41,625 bases of DNA from a virus. The stretch is taken from positions 1 to 41,625 of IMG/VR virus record IMGVR_UViG_3300042295_000781, one strand, 5' to 3'. Under the pieces are notes generated by a model. It was not told the DNA's origin. It did not search any database and worked only from the letters and a program-made list of their open reading frames with translations. The number at the start of each line of letters is the position of its first letter. The stretch's first letter is position 1. Position numbers and translations under genes: made by a program. Below are positions 6,621 to 15,363 of the stretch, one piece after another.

Positions 6621-6677
6621 CAAAAGGGGTGATTGCGTACTGCAACCGCCAAGGAGACATTCAAATAAGATTCTACA

Positions 6678-7157
6678 CTATTTCGGCCATGCTTCGGTCA
6701 TGGTTCGCAAGTCGTTGACGTGCCGGTCACAACGTTCCGCCAGCACTTGATAGCGGGTTGAGCACTGCGCGAGTACGGCTGCGATGGCAGAGGCTCGCTC
6801 AGCTCGGGCATCGCTGGAAGCTGTGGCGAGTTGCTGACGTAGGGTATTGAGGTCGTTGCGCAGGCTGTCAGACTCAGACTGAGCGCCAGCAGCAGCGGCG
6901 CGCAGATCGTTCTCGCGTTTCTTGGCTTCATTTTGGGCTTTCGTGACGAAGGATTGAAGGGCGGCTGTCTTGTTGGCCGCTTCGGTATTGGCGACGGCAA
7001 TGGCTGTGCGCATATCGGCAATCTGGCGTTCGGCGGTGAGCAGGTCAGACCGCGCCGATGCAAGTTTGACTGTCTGCCAGGCCGCGCCAGCGAGTGCGGC
7101 CACCAGCGCGGCCAGCAGCGCCCAGCGCGGTATCAGATTTATGAAGCCGACAATCAT
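6678..7157 (-). CDS. Rz: i-spanin Rz (inner-membrane spanin), 159 aa
   Basis: Inner-membrane half of the spanin complex that fuses the two membranes in the last step of lysis. One N-terminal membrane span (about residues 9-28, ALLAALVAALAGAAWQ) is followed by a long periplasmic coiled coil rich in Ala, Glu, Arg and Gln. The C-terminus carries two Cys that could form disulfides. The start is the ATG at 7157, overlapping the endolysin stop in an ATGA. A second gene, Rz1, is nested in the +1 frame (6698-6931), the classic Rz/Rz1 arrangement. Confidence 0.88.
   Translation of the reverse strand: MIVGFINLIPRWALLAALVAALAGAAWQTVKLASARSDLLTAERQIADMRTAIAVANTEAANKTAALQSFVTKAQNEAKKRENDLRAAAAGAQSESDSLRNDLNTLRQQLATASSDARAERASAIAAVLAQCSTRYQVLAERCDRHVNDLRTMTEAWPK
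6698..6931 (-). CDS. Rz1: o-spanin Rz1 lipoprotein nested inside Rz, 77 aa
   Basis: In another frame within Rz, the ATG at 6931 opens a 77-residue protein. It has a basic N-terminus (MKPRNARTICAP), a hydrophobic core (LLLALSLSL) and a lipobox, LTAC, with the lipidated Cys near residue 24. The mature part is Pro-rich (SPQLPAMPELSEPLPSQP), typical of Rz1 outer-membrane lipoproteins that pair with Rz across the periplasm. The ribosome site is weak, and full nesting is as in lambda. Confidence 0.82.
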   Translation of the reverse strand: MKPRNARTICAPLLLALSLSLTACATTSIPYVSNSPQLPAMPELSEPLPSQPYSRSAQPAIKCWRNVVTGTSTTCEP

Positions 7158-7741
7158 GCGCACGCGCCAATCGCTTGCGCGGTGACGAATTTGCGCTCAT
7201 CGAGGCCATTGGTGCCGCCATTGACGACCCGGGTAATTTTCTCAACATCCCCGATGTAATGGGCAGGCACGTTGATTGACCACCAAGCCAGACTGGCGCG
7301 CAGGGCAATGTCTGGTTTCAGCAACTGGTCTGGATCGGCCACCAGATCAAGGCCGATGGCCTTACCCACTGCATCGTAATTCGCCCGGCCAGTCACTTGA
7401 ATCAGGCCGCGCCCACGATAGCGCCAGCCGTCACCGGGTTCGGTGTTTCCCATTCGTTTGGCGTAGACCAGGTTGGCCAGCTTTTCTGCGTTGCCAACAT
7501 AAGGCAAAGCCGACGCAACCGTAGGGAACCTGCTCTGCCAGACGGCGCGCAGCCGCTGCGGATCTCGATAATTAAGAGATTCCACCAGCCGTGTGAGATT
7601 GGCACTCTCGTGCAACACTTGGCCGAGGAAGTAAGGGATTGCCCTAGGATGCAGGGCTAGATGCGAATTGAATACAGGTGCCCATTGCTGGGCTACGTCT
7701 GACTTGACGCCGCATTTCGTGAGTATCGTGAGCCATTTCAT
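7154..7741 (-). CDS. Endolysin, glycoside hydrolase family 19 (chitinase-like lysozyme), 195 aa
   Basis: Peptidoglycan-degrading endolysin of the GH19 family, common in phages of Gram-negative hosts. The catalytic glutamates are probably Glu45 (in LHESANLT) and Glu54 (VESLNY). The family signature YRGRGLIQVTGRANY follows at about residues 108-122, and the C-terminal WWSINV and NGG segments complete the domain. There is no secretion signal, so release depends on the holin. The ATG at 7741 has AGGA upstream. Length is normal for single-domain phage GH19 enzymes. Confidence 0.93.
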   Translation of the reverse strand: MKWLTILTKCGVKSDVAQQWAPVFNSHLALHPRAIPYFLGQVLHESANLTRLVESLNYRDPQRLRAVWQSRFPTVASALPYVGNAEKLANLVYAKRMGNTEPGDGWRYRGRGLIQVTGRANYDAVGKAIGLDLVADPDQLLKPDIALRASLAWWSINVPAHYIGDVEKITRVVNGGTNGLDERKFVTAQAIGACA

Positions 7742-7786
7742 TCCTGTATTCTATTCTCAAAATCCAATTTAGGGTAGAGTAAACGA

Positions 7787-8380
7787 ATGAACATTCAGAG
7801 CAACATCAAGCAGGCCGTGGCAAAGCTGCAAAGAATTACCGATGCCAAGCAATTACCGTTTGCCATCGCTCGGGCGCTGACTGTCACCGCGCGCGATGTC
7901 CAGGACGAGGTGCGCAACAATCTGGCGCAGCGATTTACGCTCAGGAATAACTGGGTGCGCCAAGGGATTCAGATACAGCGCGCTACTAAGCAGAATCTGG
8001 AGGCGATGGTTTTCAGCCGTGATGCTTTCATGGGGCTGCAAGAGGTTGGTGGCGCGAAAAGTCCGCTAGGCAATTATCTGGCCGTGCCCACCAGCCTGGT
8101 CAGGCGAACGCCAAAGGACATGATACGCAAAGCCGACCGCCCGAAATCTTTGGGCAACAAAGCTGAGGTTATCGAATTCATGGGCAGGAAATGGCTTGCA
8201 CTCAAGCGAAGCAGAAAAGGCAGGAACAAGACCGAATTGCGCCTGATGTACCTGCTAGTACCGCGCGCAGATATTGAGCCCAGATTGAAGCTGAGAGACG
8301 ACGGCCTGCGCGTCAGTCAGGCAGTGTTTGAGCGCAGGCTGCAAGAATCGCTAGAGCTTGCGCTCAGGACTGCTCGGTAG
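7787..8380 (+). CDS. Lone rightward gene in the lysis region: basic protein of 197 aa, possibly a minor tail protein Z relative
   Basis: The product is 197 residues and rich in Lys and Arg. It opens with an amphipathic helix and the segment PFAIARALTVTARDVQDEV, then RFTLRNNWVRQGIQIQRA. This order (an AxNxxA-type helix, an R-rich strand, then a basic core) recalls the lambda gpZ/tail-completion group, and no Z gene is found at its usual place after FII. It is the only rightward gene within the late leftward cluster, and its last 17 bases overlap the end of the convergent gene. It could equally be an unrelated moron; family assignment is weak. Confidence 0.6.
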   Translation: MNIQSNIKQAVAKLQRITDAKQLPFAIARALTVTARDVQDEVRNNLAQRFTLRNNWVRQGIQIQRATKQNLEAMVFSRDAFMGLQEVGGAKSPLGNYLAVPTSLVRRTPKDMIRKADRPKSLGNKAEVIEFMGRKWLALKRSRKGRNKTELRLMYLLVPRADIEPRLKLRDDGLRVSQAVFERRLQESLELALRTAR

Positions 8381-8657
8381 TCCTGCAAAAATCATTCGGG
8401 ACACCGTTCCGCCATTGAACCGAAAATATCGACTGGCTGATGACGACTGTGGCCAGCAAAGCTGTGGTGTACCAGTTCGGCGTCCAGTACCAGACAATCG
8501 GTGCAGCCATACCTAGGCAGGCAACTGCGCCCAGAGCGCAGATAGCCAGGCGCACGGATAGCTTCGTGGTTTCTTCGTTCGTGTGAACCGCTCGACAAAA
8601 CACGGTATAAAACAAAGCCGCGCATAGCATCTCATGAATTACGAGCGAAATAATCAT
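8364..8657 (-). CDS. Small membrane protein, 97 aa, probable holin or antiholin partner
   Basis: Three hydrophobic stretches are visible (about residues 3-21, 34-56 and 62-78), giving a three-span inner-membrane protein ending in a polar tail. The ATG at 8657 overlaps the stop of the preceding putative holin (ATGA) and has a strong GGGGG ribosome site. Its place between another holin-like gene and the endolysin suggests a second holin, an antiholin or a lysis regulator. No specific holin family motif is clear. Confidence 0.65.
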   Translation of the reverse strand: MIISLVIHEMLCAALFYTVFCRAVHTNEETTKLSVRLAICALGAVACLGMAAPIVWYWTPNWYTTALLATVVISQSIFSVQWRNGVPNDFCRTTEQS

Positions 8658-9034
8658 GTGCCCCCACCGATTCGTCTGATTGTGATCTTGATAGCATCCA
8701 AGATTGCACTCATTACCGAGCGCCAGCCGTTGCCTAGCGCGCCAACAACAAACGCCAGTGGCGCAAGCAATTCAACCGCCGGGATATTATAAAACCGTTC
8801 GATCACCGCAGCCGCTGAGCCGACTAGGACAACAGCCATCAGCACACAGCGCAGCAACAGCCACGCGCCAGCAGCCCTACTTTCAGTCTTGATTGTAGCC
8901 GACAACGGCCACAGCGAACCAGCCAGCGCAGAAAATACGATCAGCGCATACGGTCCCGCGAAAGGCCCCATAAGTGCAACGGCCAGCGCCGATATGCTGA
9001 TGCTGGTCGTGGATGTAGGTTCGGCCATATTCAT
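8654..9034 (-). CDS. Putative holin, 126 aa
   Basis: A membrane protein with a short polar N-terminus (MNMAEPTSTTSIS) and three predicted spans: SALAVALMGPFAGPYALIV, AAGAWLLLRCVLMAVVLVG, and ELLAPLAFVVGALGNGW. A basic tail (IKITIRRIGGG) follows. The topology is that of a class I holin or HP1/LydA-like protein that forms lesions in the inner membrane. The ATG at 9034 overlaps the stop of the upstream gene. It is three genes upstream of the endolysin in transcription order. Confidence 0.65.
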   Translation of the reverse strand: MNMAEPTSTTSISISALAVALMGPFAGPYALIVFSALAGSLWPLSATIKTESRAAGAWLLLRCVLMAVVLVGSAAAVIERFYNIPAVELLAPLAFVVGALGNGWRSVMSAILDAIKITIRRIGGGT

Positions 9035-9480
9035 CGCTTCCAAAGTGTCCAGCGCAGCTCGATGCCAGCAGCATCGTAAGCATTGCGATCTCTGCCAAGC
9101 ACGCAACTGTGGTGCGTGTATTTGAAATTGACTTGGACATTCTGATACTGCCAGGCATTGACCCAGAAGCCCATGTTGCTGGTGCCTCTGTCGTCAATCG
9201 TATTGGCCGAGCACTGCGGGGATTGTTTGAATGTCTGGTCAAGGCCAACGAAAACGCCAGCGTCTTTGAACCAGCGGCCTTGCGCGTGTGCCTGATTGAA
9301 AATGCTGAGAACCAAGGCAATGAGCAGAATGACTATCGGGGCAAGTATGATGCCTTTGAGAATACCTCTGCCCTCACTGGTTGAAAAGTATTCGCGCCAC
9401 TTCGAAGGCGGCAGGCGGTAGGCAATATAGCCAAGAACCACGGCGAGCAATAAACCAACGAAAACGGCGCTTTCTTTCAT
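9031..9480 (-). CDS. Two-span membrane protein with a C-terminal beta-rich domain, 149 aa
   Basis: The first half holds two membrane spans (residues 5-21 and about 43-62, IILAPIVILLIALVLSIF). The sequence NQAHAQG just after the second could be a signal-peptidase site (AHA-QG). The second half (about 80 residues) alternates strand-forming residues, and contains three Cys and an FKYTHHSC...RDRNAYDAAGIEL segment. That last segment loosely recalls the His-x-Ser motif of outer-membrane lipid A deacylases, but the domain is too short for a full barrel. The gene sits in the lysis/accessory end of the late operon. Confidence 0.6.
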   Translation of the reverse strand: MKESAVFVGLLLAVVLGYIAYRLPPSKWREYFSTSEGRGILKGIILAPIVILLIALVLSIFNQAHAQGRWFKDAGVFVGLDQTFKQSPQCSANTIDDRGTSNMGFWVNAWQYQNVQVNFKYTHHSCVLGRDRNAYDAAGIELRWTLWKR

Positions 9481-9929
9481 AAATACCCTCGAATGAGTTC
9501 CTTTCTTCCGCCAATCGTTAACTCCAGATCGGCAGGGCTAGGCACCTGATGAAAATGCACCCCCCAGCCGTGTGCATTCAGGTCATTGGCAACCATTTCA
9601 GAACAGATGACGCCACCAGCATTGATGGTGCTCTTGCCCATAATATGAAACAGTGGGCGCATTCCAAACAGAATATAGTCGAGCACGCCGTACCTGGAAT
9701 CGTCTGTGTCCAACTTCCAATCCAGATAATCGGCAGTAATTGGCACTGGCGTGTCGATCAGCACCGTCTGCTTGTGTGCATAGGTTGACCACAATCTACG
9801 GCGACGAATCAGGTTCATATCCCAGAAATGCACCTCATTCGTAAAGCCAACGTGGTAGCACGTTGACCCAGTGAATATCTTGGTCAGGGTGCTACTCGGT
9901 TGCTTGCCGTAGATGAAAGCGAGTTTCAT
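9477..9929 (-). CDS. Papain-fold (permuted NlpC/P60-like, YiiX type) protein, 150 aa
   Basis: A histidine early in the protein (STCYHVGF) and a later cysteine in a helix ([13 protein letters not shown]) are arranged as in permuted NlpC/P60 or YiiX-like cysteine hydrolases. In those the order of catalytic Cys and His is swapped relative to the usual enzymes. A substrate, perhaps a peptide or lipid amide of the envelope, is not known. The gene overlaps both neighbours by four bases and lies between the tail fibre chaperone and the lysis genes. Confidence 0.65.
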   Translation of the reverse strand: MKLAFIYGKQPSSTLTKIFTGSTCYHVGFTNEVHFWDMNLIRRRRLWSTYAHKQTVLIDTPVPITADYLDWKLDTDDSRYGVLDYILFGMRPLFHIMGKSTINAGGVICSEMVANDLNAHGWGVHFHQVPSPADLELTIGGRKELIRGYL

Positions 9930-10315
9930 AGTGTCGCTGCAAGTGTGAATAAGTCATCGAGTTGTTGAGGGGTCAGCCCAAGTGACGCGGCTAAAGCCTG
10001 CACAAGCGGTCTGTTTCGCTCAACAGTGCTAGAAAATTCCCATTCAATACGCACTGCTTCGCCCTGAGCGCCCGGCATTGAAGCGACTGCGTTATTGATC
10101 TGCGTTAGTAATCCTTGTTGAAGTAGCGCCAGACGTGCCTGTCGCATTGTGACGCTGGTAATGACAGGAACGGGTGGAGCATCAGCCGGTTCCGGCGTAT
10201 TTCCTTCGGCAAGCCATTGCTGGTACTGAATGAAGTCGGAGTTTGCCGGGTCTGCCGGAATGCAGGCTCCGTCTGTTAATCTGATGACGCTTGGTGTGTT
10301 AGTTAGTTTGTACAT
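9926..10315 (-). CDS. Tail fibre assembly-like protein, 129 aa
   Basis: It has the usual pattern of small proteins encoded after tail fibres. A short N-terminal beta segment ([19 protein letters not shown]) leads into a [12 protein letters not shown] linker, and a helical C-terminal domain ([20 protein letters not shown]) follows. Such proteins assist folding or attachment of the fibre, or stay at its tip. It directly follows the fibre gene, with AAGGG before its ATG. Confidence 0.7.
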   Translation of the reverse strand: MYKLTNTPSVIRLTDGACIPADPANSDFIQYQQWLAEGNTPEPADAPPVPVITSVTMRQARLALLQQGLLTQINNAVASMPGAQGEAVRIEWEFSSTVERNRPLVQALAASLGLTPQQLDDLFTLAATL

Positions 10316-10324
10316 AACTTGCCC

Positions 10325-11791
10325 TTAGAGTTCAATGGCAGCGACCCATTGCGCGGAATAGTTTGCAGCATTTCCAGCAGCGCTATTTGTTATATGAGCG
10401 CCAGACGTTGAAACGTATTGAACAGTAGCAGTTCTATCCGCGCCTGATCCATCTCGAATTTGACCAGATGCGCCTGACTGCGTGCTATAAGAAGTTACTG
10501 TTGGCGTTGCTCTTTTTTGCACTTTGAATATAACTTGCAGTGCCGCTGTATTGGTGGCTCCTGATGCGTTGTAATTTTGAAGGGCACCGACACTTGTTGC
10601 AGTACCAACCGCACCGGGTTCATAACTCTGTTCATAATACCGCTGACACATCGCCAGCTCGGCGCTAAATGGGCGGTGGTCGAATTCCGTTGCGAATGAG
10701 CCGACTTCTAACTGCACACCGGTGATGGCGAAAATGTTGCCGACGGTGTCGAGGCAGTTGACTTGGTTGGAAGTGGCGAGGAAATTGCCGGTCTGCCATG
10801 CGCCTGCGGTGGTTTGGAAGGTGGTGCCTGCGGCGAGTGCCCACGACGCAATCAGACCAGTTCCGTTAGTCCAGTCCCAGGTACCTGCGGTGATAAGTCC
10901 GCTCGGAAGGGAGATAGATTTTTGTTCCCACGTATTTGTCGCGCTTATGGTGTACTCGACAACGTAACTGCGGTTAGTGCCGCTGTTTCGAAATGCTACG
11001 CAATGCGTACCTGTCTTGCTGCTACGAACCCAGAATGAAACCGTAAATGTTTTGCCAATTAGGTCTCTGGCATTAAATCCCTCAATGCGTTGCTGAATGG
11101 CTAAAGCGTCACCAGCAGCAATACTTGTGTCTGCCGTGGTAACTGCGTAGCGATAACTGTATCGGAATTCATTGTTACTGGGCGCGTCCGCTTGCTGAGT
11201 CACCGTGGCAACAGCGGACGAGGTGTTGGTTAGCTCCCACCTGTCAAGCGTGTATGCAGACGCCGCCGCAAAACTCGTCCCCCGCTGGGCAATGTCCATC
11301 TTGCCGTTGATGATCTTATTTTTTAGCCCAGACGCAATTCTCGGTGGCATTTCTTCGACAAACGCCTGCGATGTCGATAGCAACGTCACCCGGCTGCGAT
11401 AGTTGGCCGGAATATCACCAGCCCCGATGTTGACGTAACTACCACTAGCCGCCTGGCGCACCAGCGTAGGCGGTGAAGCCACGCCACTGACCTGGAGTGT
11501 CGGATTCGCACCGCTGGCGGCATGGAATGTTACCCAAAACGTCTGACCCGCTGCGTAGGATGTAATAGCCTGCGCCGGGGCGAGCGTGTATGCAGTGCTG
11601 GTGCCTGCGGTCGTGGCACTGTTGGCAGTCTGAGCGAGTACGTTCGCCGGGGTTGTCCAGACTGACGGGATTGCAACATCGGGTGTACCACCGATGACGC
11701 CGCGCAACTGCTGCAAGTCATTGGTGATCTTGCTAATGTCTGCGGCTGGCGTTGTCGTTGCCGGGTTGATTGTCGAGGATTGCCAGGCCAT
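10325..11791 (-). CDS. Tail fibre / receptor-binding protein, 488 aa
   Basis: The N-terminal part (MAWQSSTINPATTTPAADIS...NDLQQLRGVIGG) is the attachment region seen in many siphovirus fibres. A repetitive beta-rich middle follows. The segment KNKIINGKMDIAQRGTSF and the jelly-roll-like region (FTVSFWVRSSKTGTHCVAF) are found in fibres with a carbohydrate-binding-type domain. ITGVQLEVGSFATEFDHRPF is a conserved end of this domain. A Ser/Thr/Ala-rich tip closes the protein. It follows J and probably decides host range together with it. Confidence 0.85.
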   Translation of the reverse strand: MAWQSSTINPATTTPAADISKITNDLQQLRGVIGGTPDVAIPSVWTTPANVLAQTANSATTAGTSTAYTLAPAQAITSYAAGQTFWVTFHAASGANPTLQVSGVASPPTLVRQAASGSYVNIGAGDIPANYRSRVTLLSTSQAFVEEMPPRIASGLKNKIINGKMDIAQRGTSFAAASAYTLDRWELTNTSSAVATVTQQADAPSNNEFRYSYRYAVTTADTSIAAGDALAIQQRIEGFNARDLIGKTFTVSFWVRSSKTGTHCVAFRNSGTNRSYVVEYTISATNTWEQKSISLPSGLITAGTWDWTNGTGLIASWALAAGTTFQTTAGAWQTGNFLATSNQVNCLDTVGNIFAITGVQLEVGSFATEFDHRPFSAELAMCQRYYEQSYEPGAVGTATSVGALQNYNASGATNTAALQVIFKVQKRATPTVTSYSTQSGASGQIRDGSGADRTATVQYVSTSGAHITNSAAGNAANYSAQWVAAIEL

Positions 11792-11793
11792 GC

Positions 11794-14700
11794 TTAGAAC
11801 CTTTCTCCGTAACCGAACACGTCCACATCGACGGTTCCGGCTTTGGCGCTACCAGCGCCGTCAAATACATTGACTGTTACTTGTGAATTGCTTTTTCCAG
11901 TGACAGTAAAGCGATCACCGCTAGTCGCTGATTGTAATGTGACCTGCACGGTCTGGACACCGACGAAGGCCGGTGAAAATGTCAATGTCGCACCAGCAAT
12001 AGGAATTGAGACATTGCCGAAATGCAGTACCCGGTCGGGCACATCAATGCGCACGATCAGGCTGGTCAGGTACGGGATGATCACCAAGTCGTCAGTTGCC
12101 AGAGTAGCGCGAATACGGACGTACCGGAACGTATAAGCGCCCGGTGTGAACTGCTGCCATGCGCTCCAGGTGATGTTATCGTTGCTGGTACTGATATCGA
12201 AAGACGCCGAAATACCGCTAATCCTGCCCTGCCAAGACCATTCTGGAGCTGAATAGTAGCTCCACGGCTCGGTGAAGTCATTCCACACGCCTACCTGCTG
12301 GATCGTCTGGACTATATTTTCAAGATGCACGGTCGAGGTGGCAACGAAGCCAATATCAATAGGCTGCGTCGTATAGGTGCCTGAGCTGACCGGATCGAGG
12401 AACATCCACGCACTGGTGTAGCTGTTCCACGGCTGTGTGTAGGCACTCCAAGGCTGCGTGCCGTTAATGACGACACCGCCGGGGGTGGCATAGGCGTTGT
12501 TGGTCGTTCCGTTCCAGCCGTTTGTTGTCTCATCCGAAGCCAGGACAACGTTGATGCCGCTAATGTCTGGCACACTGACTAGCGACTCTACCGCGCTAAA
12601 GTTGCCGGATGTGTCAACCGCCTTGATCATGAACGTACCACCGCGCGGCGCAGACCATGAGAAAGCGTTGCTCGATGTCGAACCGATGGGGATGCCGGTA
12701 TTCCAGCTCAGGCCTTGGCGCAGTTCGTAGTGGTCAAAGTCCACATCACCGACAGGCCGCCAAGTGAAATTCAGAATGGTGCCGTTCCTTGCCACCACGA
12801 AATTCTGAACATTCTCAGGTGGTGATGTTTTGCCTACTACCTGATAAGTGGCGGTAGCTGCATTGGTGCTTCGCTTACCGATTGCATTGATCGCCACCAC
12901 GCGAACCGTGTAAAGCCCCTCGGTCACATCTACATCGACGCTCGGCGTAGTAGAAATAATCTCAGGCTCAGAATTGCCGCCTTGGCGCTGCAATACAACA
13001 GCGTAGGACGTGGCAGTGACTACCGGGCTCCATGACACGGACATGCGCACCAGCACCCCGGAGCTCGACCGGTACAGGCTATCCGTGACGGTCAGGTTTT
13101 CCGGTGTTGCCGGGGTTGCCGTCAGAATGCTGATGCTTCGCTGCTCCAGCGCAAAGCCGTTCTCAATGGCGCCGTACTTGCTCGGCTCATGCGCCAGCGC
13201 GGTGACTTCGAACTCGTTGCGATCATTCTCAACAACGGCGATGACCCGGAATGTCTGCGGATTCACCGCCGTGCTGGTCAGCATCCACACGCTGCTCACG
13301 GCTGGAGCTTCCGAAAGCGCAGGGGATAGGCTCAACGTGCTCAGCGTGCCGCCAGAATGCGACACGGTGGTTTCCATGACGGTGCCATCAGCCTTGAGTG
13401 CCGATAGCGTGTACGACTGCCCGGCCACCAGCGTTATCGGCGAGTCGATCTGCACCGAGCTGGTGGTGGCTGATACGATCCGGCCACCGTACCGGAGCCC
13501 TGCGCGTGCTGGATCGGCGACTTTGATGATCTGGCCGGGACGGCAAATCATGCCCTCGATGCCGGTCTTAAACGTGACGGTCTCTGTCTCTAGCCGTTCG
13601 CTGAAAAGTAGCCAGCGCCCAGCCCGGTGTGCTTGTCCACGACTGGTGCAGCCTATTGCAGCGATATTTGTAGTGATCACACCATACCTGGCGATGCCTT
13701 CCGCATCCTCGACGTATTCGACTTTCTGGCGGTACATATCGGCTGGATCATTCCACGCCACCAGTGCAACCGTGTGCCGCGCCTTCGCTGAGCTGCCTGA
13801 ATACGTGAATACGCCATCAATGACGTTGGCGGCTGTGTACAGATAGGCCGCCGTTGCTGGCGAATCCTGCACGGCTGTGATGCTGCCCGATGACCAGAAA
13901 GCCATACCCCGGAATATCGAGGCCATGTCCTGAATGACTTGGTACGCTTCCTGCTGGCTTTGCAGGTACAGATTGCAGGTGAACCGTGGTTCTTGGCTGC
14001 CAAAACCGTTGGGCACCATCTGGTCGCAGTACCGGCCAATGGCGTAAAGCGCCCACTTATCAACCTGGGTGGTGTTGATGAATGCGCCCAAGCCGTAGCG
14101 CTCAGTCGTCAGTAGATCGTACAGGCACCATGCCGGATTATCCGTCCAGGCTGTTTTGAATGTGCCGTCCCAGCTTCCAGTGTATGCCCGTGTGAGCGGG
14201 TTGTAGTTGACTGGCACCCTGACTTTCAGGCCGCGAATATCGTAGGCGCGCCTAGGAATGCTGTTGAACTGACTGGCATCGCATTGCAACCCAATAAGTG
14301 CGCTGTTCGGATAGCGCAGCTTCGTGTCGATGACCTCGGTGGCCGCATCCCAAAATGTCTTATTCTGGAGTGTCTGGCTGGTGCTGTCATCGGTCAGTCG
14401 CACCACACGTACATCCCACGGACCTGTACCGCTGACCGGAATGGTGTAGGTGCGCTGGTATCGGCTGGTGGTTTTGCCGCTGATGGTGTCAAAATTGGCT
14501 AAGATGACCGCTTCCGCCGAAGTCATCTGCACAGATCCGGTATTGGCTCCGCTGGTGACGGTGGCGCGCAGCTCGATGTTTTGCTGGCTAGATAGCGATG
14601 GCGTTTCGTAGGTGACGGTAGTCGAATTGCTGAATATACTATTTGCCCAAGCGCCGCCCTCGACTGTCTCTGATATTGTCGTCCAGGCACCGCCATTCAA

Positions 14701-15363
14701 ACGATATTCAGCCCTGACGGTAGGCCAGACGTTCCTTAGGGAAGGATTATAGTCACTGTTCGGGTCATTAAAATATTCGACGCCAGCCGTGACGGTAAGA
14801 TTTGCGCGCAGCTTAAACGCTGTTGCTGCTGCCGTATTGCCCGAAACGGATGCTGCAACGGTTTGCTGGCTAAGCGTTTGACTAACAAAGCCGCCGCCAT
14901 TGCTCTGCACATCAATTCTGATCGACACCGATGTGCCCGATGTGTCGCCATTGCTGGGGTTTTGGGACACCAGACCGGGGAAGCCAAGCGTGACCCGGAC
15001 ATAATTGATGTTCGGATTAGTAAACTGGCGCGTCACCGATGTGTTCTTGAGCACCTCCACACCCACCGATGTGGTATTTTCTACGGCTGAGAAGCCCGGA
15101 ATGTACCCTTGGCTCTGCGTGCCGTTGCGTGTTGACCACGTTGCACCAGTGAAGTTGTAGCTGCCGTCTCTGTTTTGGAGTGGCGTATCGTCCAGGTAGA
15201 TCGACTTTGCGCCATCGACCAGACCCTCGATCTCGCCTTCACTGATAAGATCGAGCACTTTAGCGAATGCTTTGCTTCTCAGGCTATCTGGCGCTTCCTG
15301 AGCGACGCGACCGCTTCCACCGCCACCTTTACCGCCTCCACCTCCAGAGCCGATGATGCTCAT
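11794..15363 (-). CDS. Tip attachment protein J (host specificity, central tail fibre), 1189 aa
   Basis: Lambda gpJ-type protein forming the tail tip and receptor contact. The start is at the ATG at 15363 (MSIIGSGGGGGKGGGG), overlapping the stop of tail protein I in an ATGA; the Gly-rich leader followed by APDSLRSKAFAKVLDLISEG is characteristic. The central part matches the conserved hub domains (PNSALIGLQCDAS, FKTAWTDNPAWCLYDLLTTERYG, ending at about residue 560). Fibronectin III-like repeats follow, and a distal part with repeated PW/AW tryptophan motifs completes it. Length is close to lambda J (1132). Confidence 0.95.
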   Translation of the reverse strand: MSIIGSGGGGGKGGGGSGRVAQEAPDSLRSKAFAKVLDLISEGEIEGLVDGAKSIYLDDTPLQNRDGSYNFTGATWSTRNGTQSQGYIPGFSAVENTTSVGVEVLKNTSVTRQFTNPNINYVRVTLGFPGLVSQNPSNGDTSGTSVSIRIDVQSNGGGFVSQTLSQQTVAASVSGNTAAATAFKLRANLTVTAGVEYFNDPNSDYNPSLRNVWPTVRAEYRLNGGAWTTISETVEGGAWANSIFSNSTTVTYETPSLSSQQNIELRATVTSGANTGSVQMTSAEAVILANFDTISGKTTSRYQRTYTIPVSGTGPWDVRVVRLTDDSTSQTLQNKTFWDAATEVIDTKLRYPNSALIGLQCDASQFNSIPRRAYDIRGLKVRVPVNYNPLTRAYTGSWDGTFKTAWTDNPAWCLYDLLTTERYGLGAFINTTQVDKWALYAIGRYCDQMVPNGFGSQEPRFTCNLYLQSQQEAYQVIQDMASIFRGMAFWSSGSITAVQDSPATAAYLYTAANVIDGVFTYSGSSAKARHTVALVAWNDPADMYRQKVEYVEDAEGIARYGVITTNIAAIGCTSRGQAHRAGRWLLFSERLETETVTFKTGIEGMICRPGQIIKVADPARAGLRYGGRIVSATTSSVQIDSPITLVAGQSYTLSALKADGTVMETTVSHSGGTLSTLSLSPALSEAPAVSSVWMLTSTAVNPQTFRVIAVVENDRNEFEVTALAHEPSKYGAIENGFALEQRSISILTATPATPENLTVTDSLYRSSSGVLVRMSVSWSPVVTATSYAVVLQRQGGNSEPEIISTTPSVDVDVTEGLYTVRVVAINAIGKRSTNAATATYQVVGKTSPPENVQNFVVARNGTILNFTWRPVGDVDFDHYELRQGLSWNTGIPIGSTSSNAFSWSAPRGGTFMIKAVDTSGNFSAVESLVSVPDISGINVVLASDETTNGWNGTTNNAYATPGGVVINGTQPWSAYTQPWNSYTSAWMFLDPVSSGTYTTQPIDIGFVATSTVHLENIVQTIQQVGVWNDFTEPWSYYSAPEWSWQGRISGISASFDISTSNDNITWSAWQQFTPGAYTFRYVRIRATLATDDLVIIPYLTSLIVRIDVPDRVLHFGNVSIPIAGATLTFSPAFVGVQTVQVTLQSATSGDRFTVTGKSNSQVTVNVFDGAGSAKAGTVDVDVFGYGERF

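Noticed and set aside
13010-13846. 278-codon rightward frame inside J
   Set aside because: Antisense to a clear J gene, no ribosome site and a composition typical of a mirrored frame.
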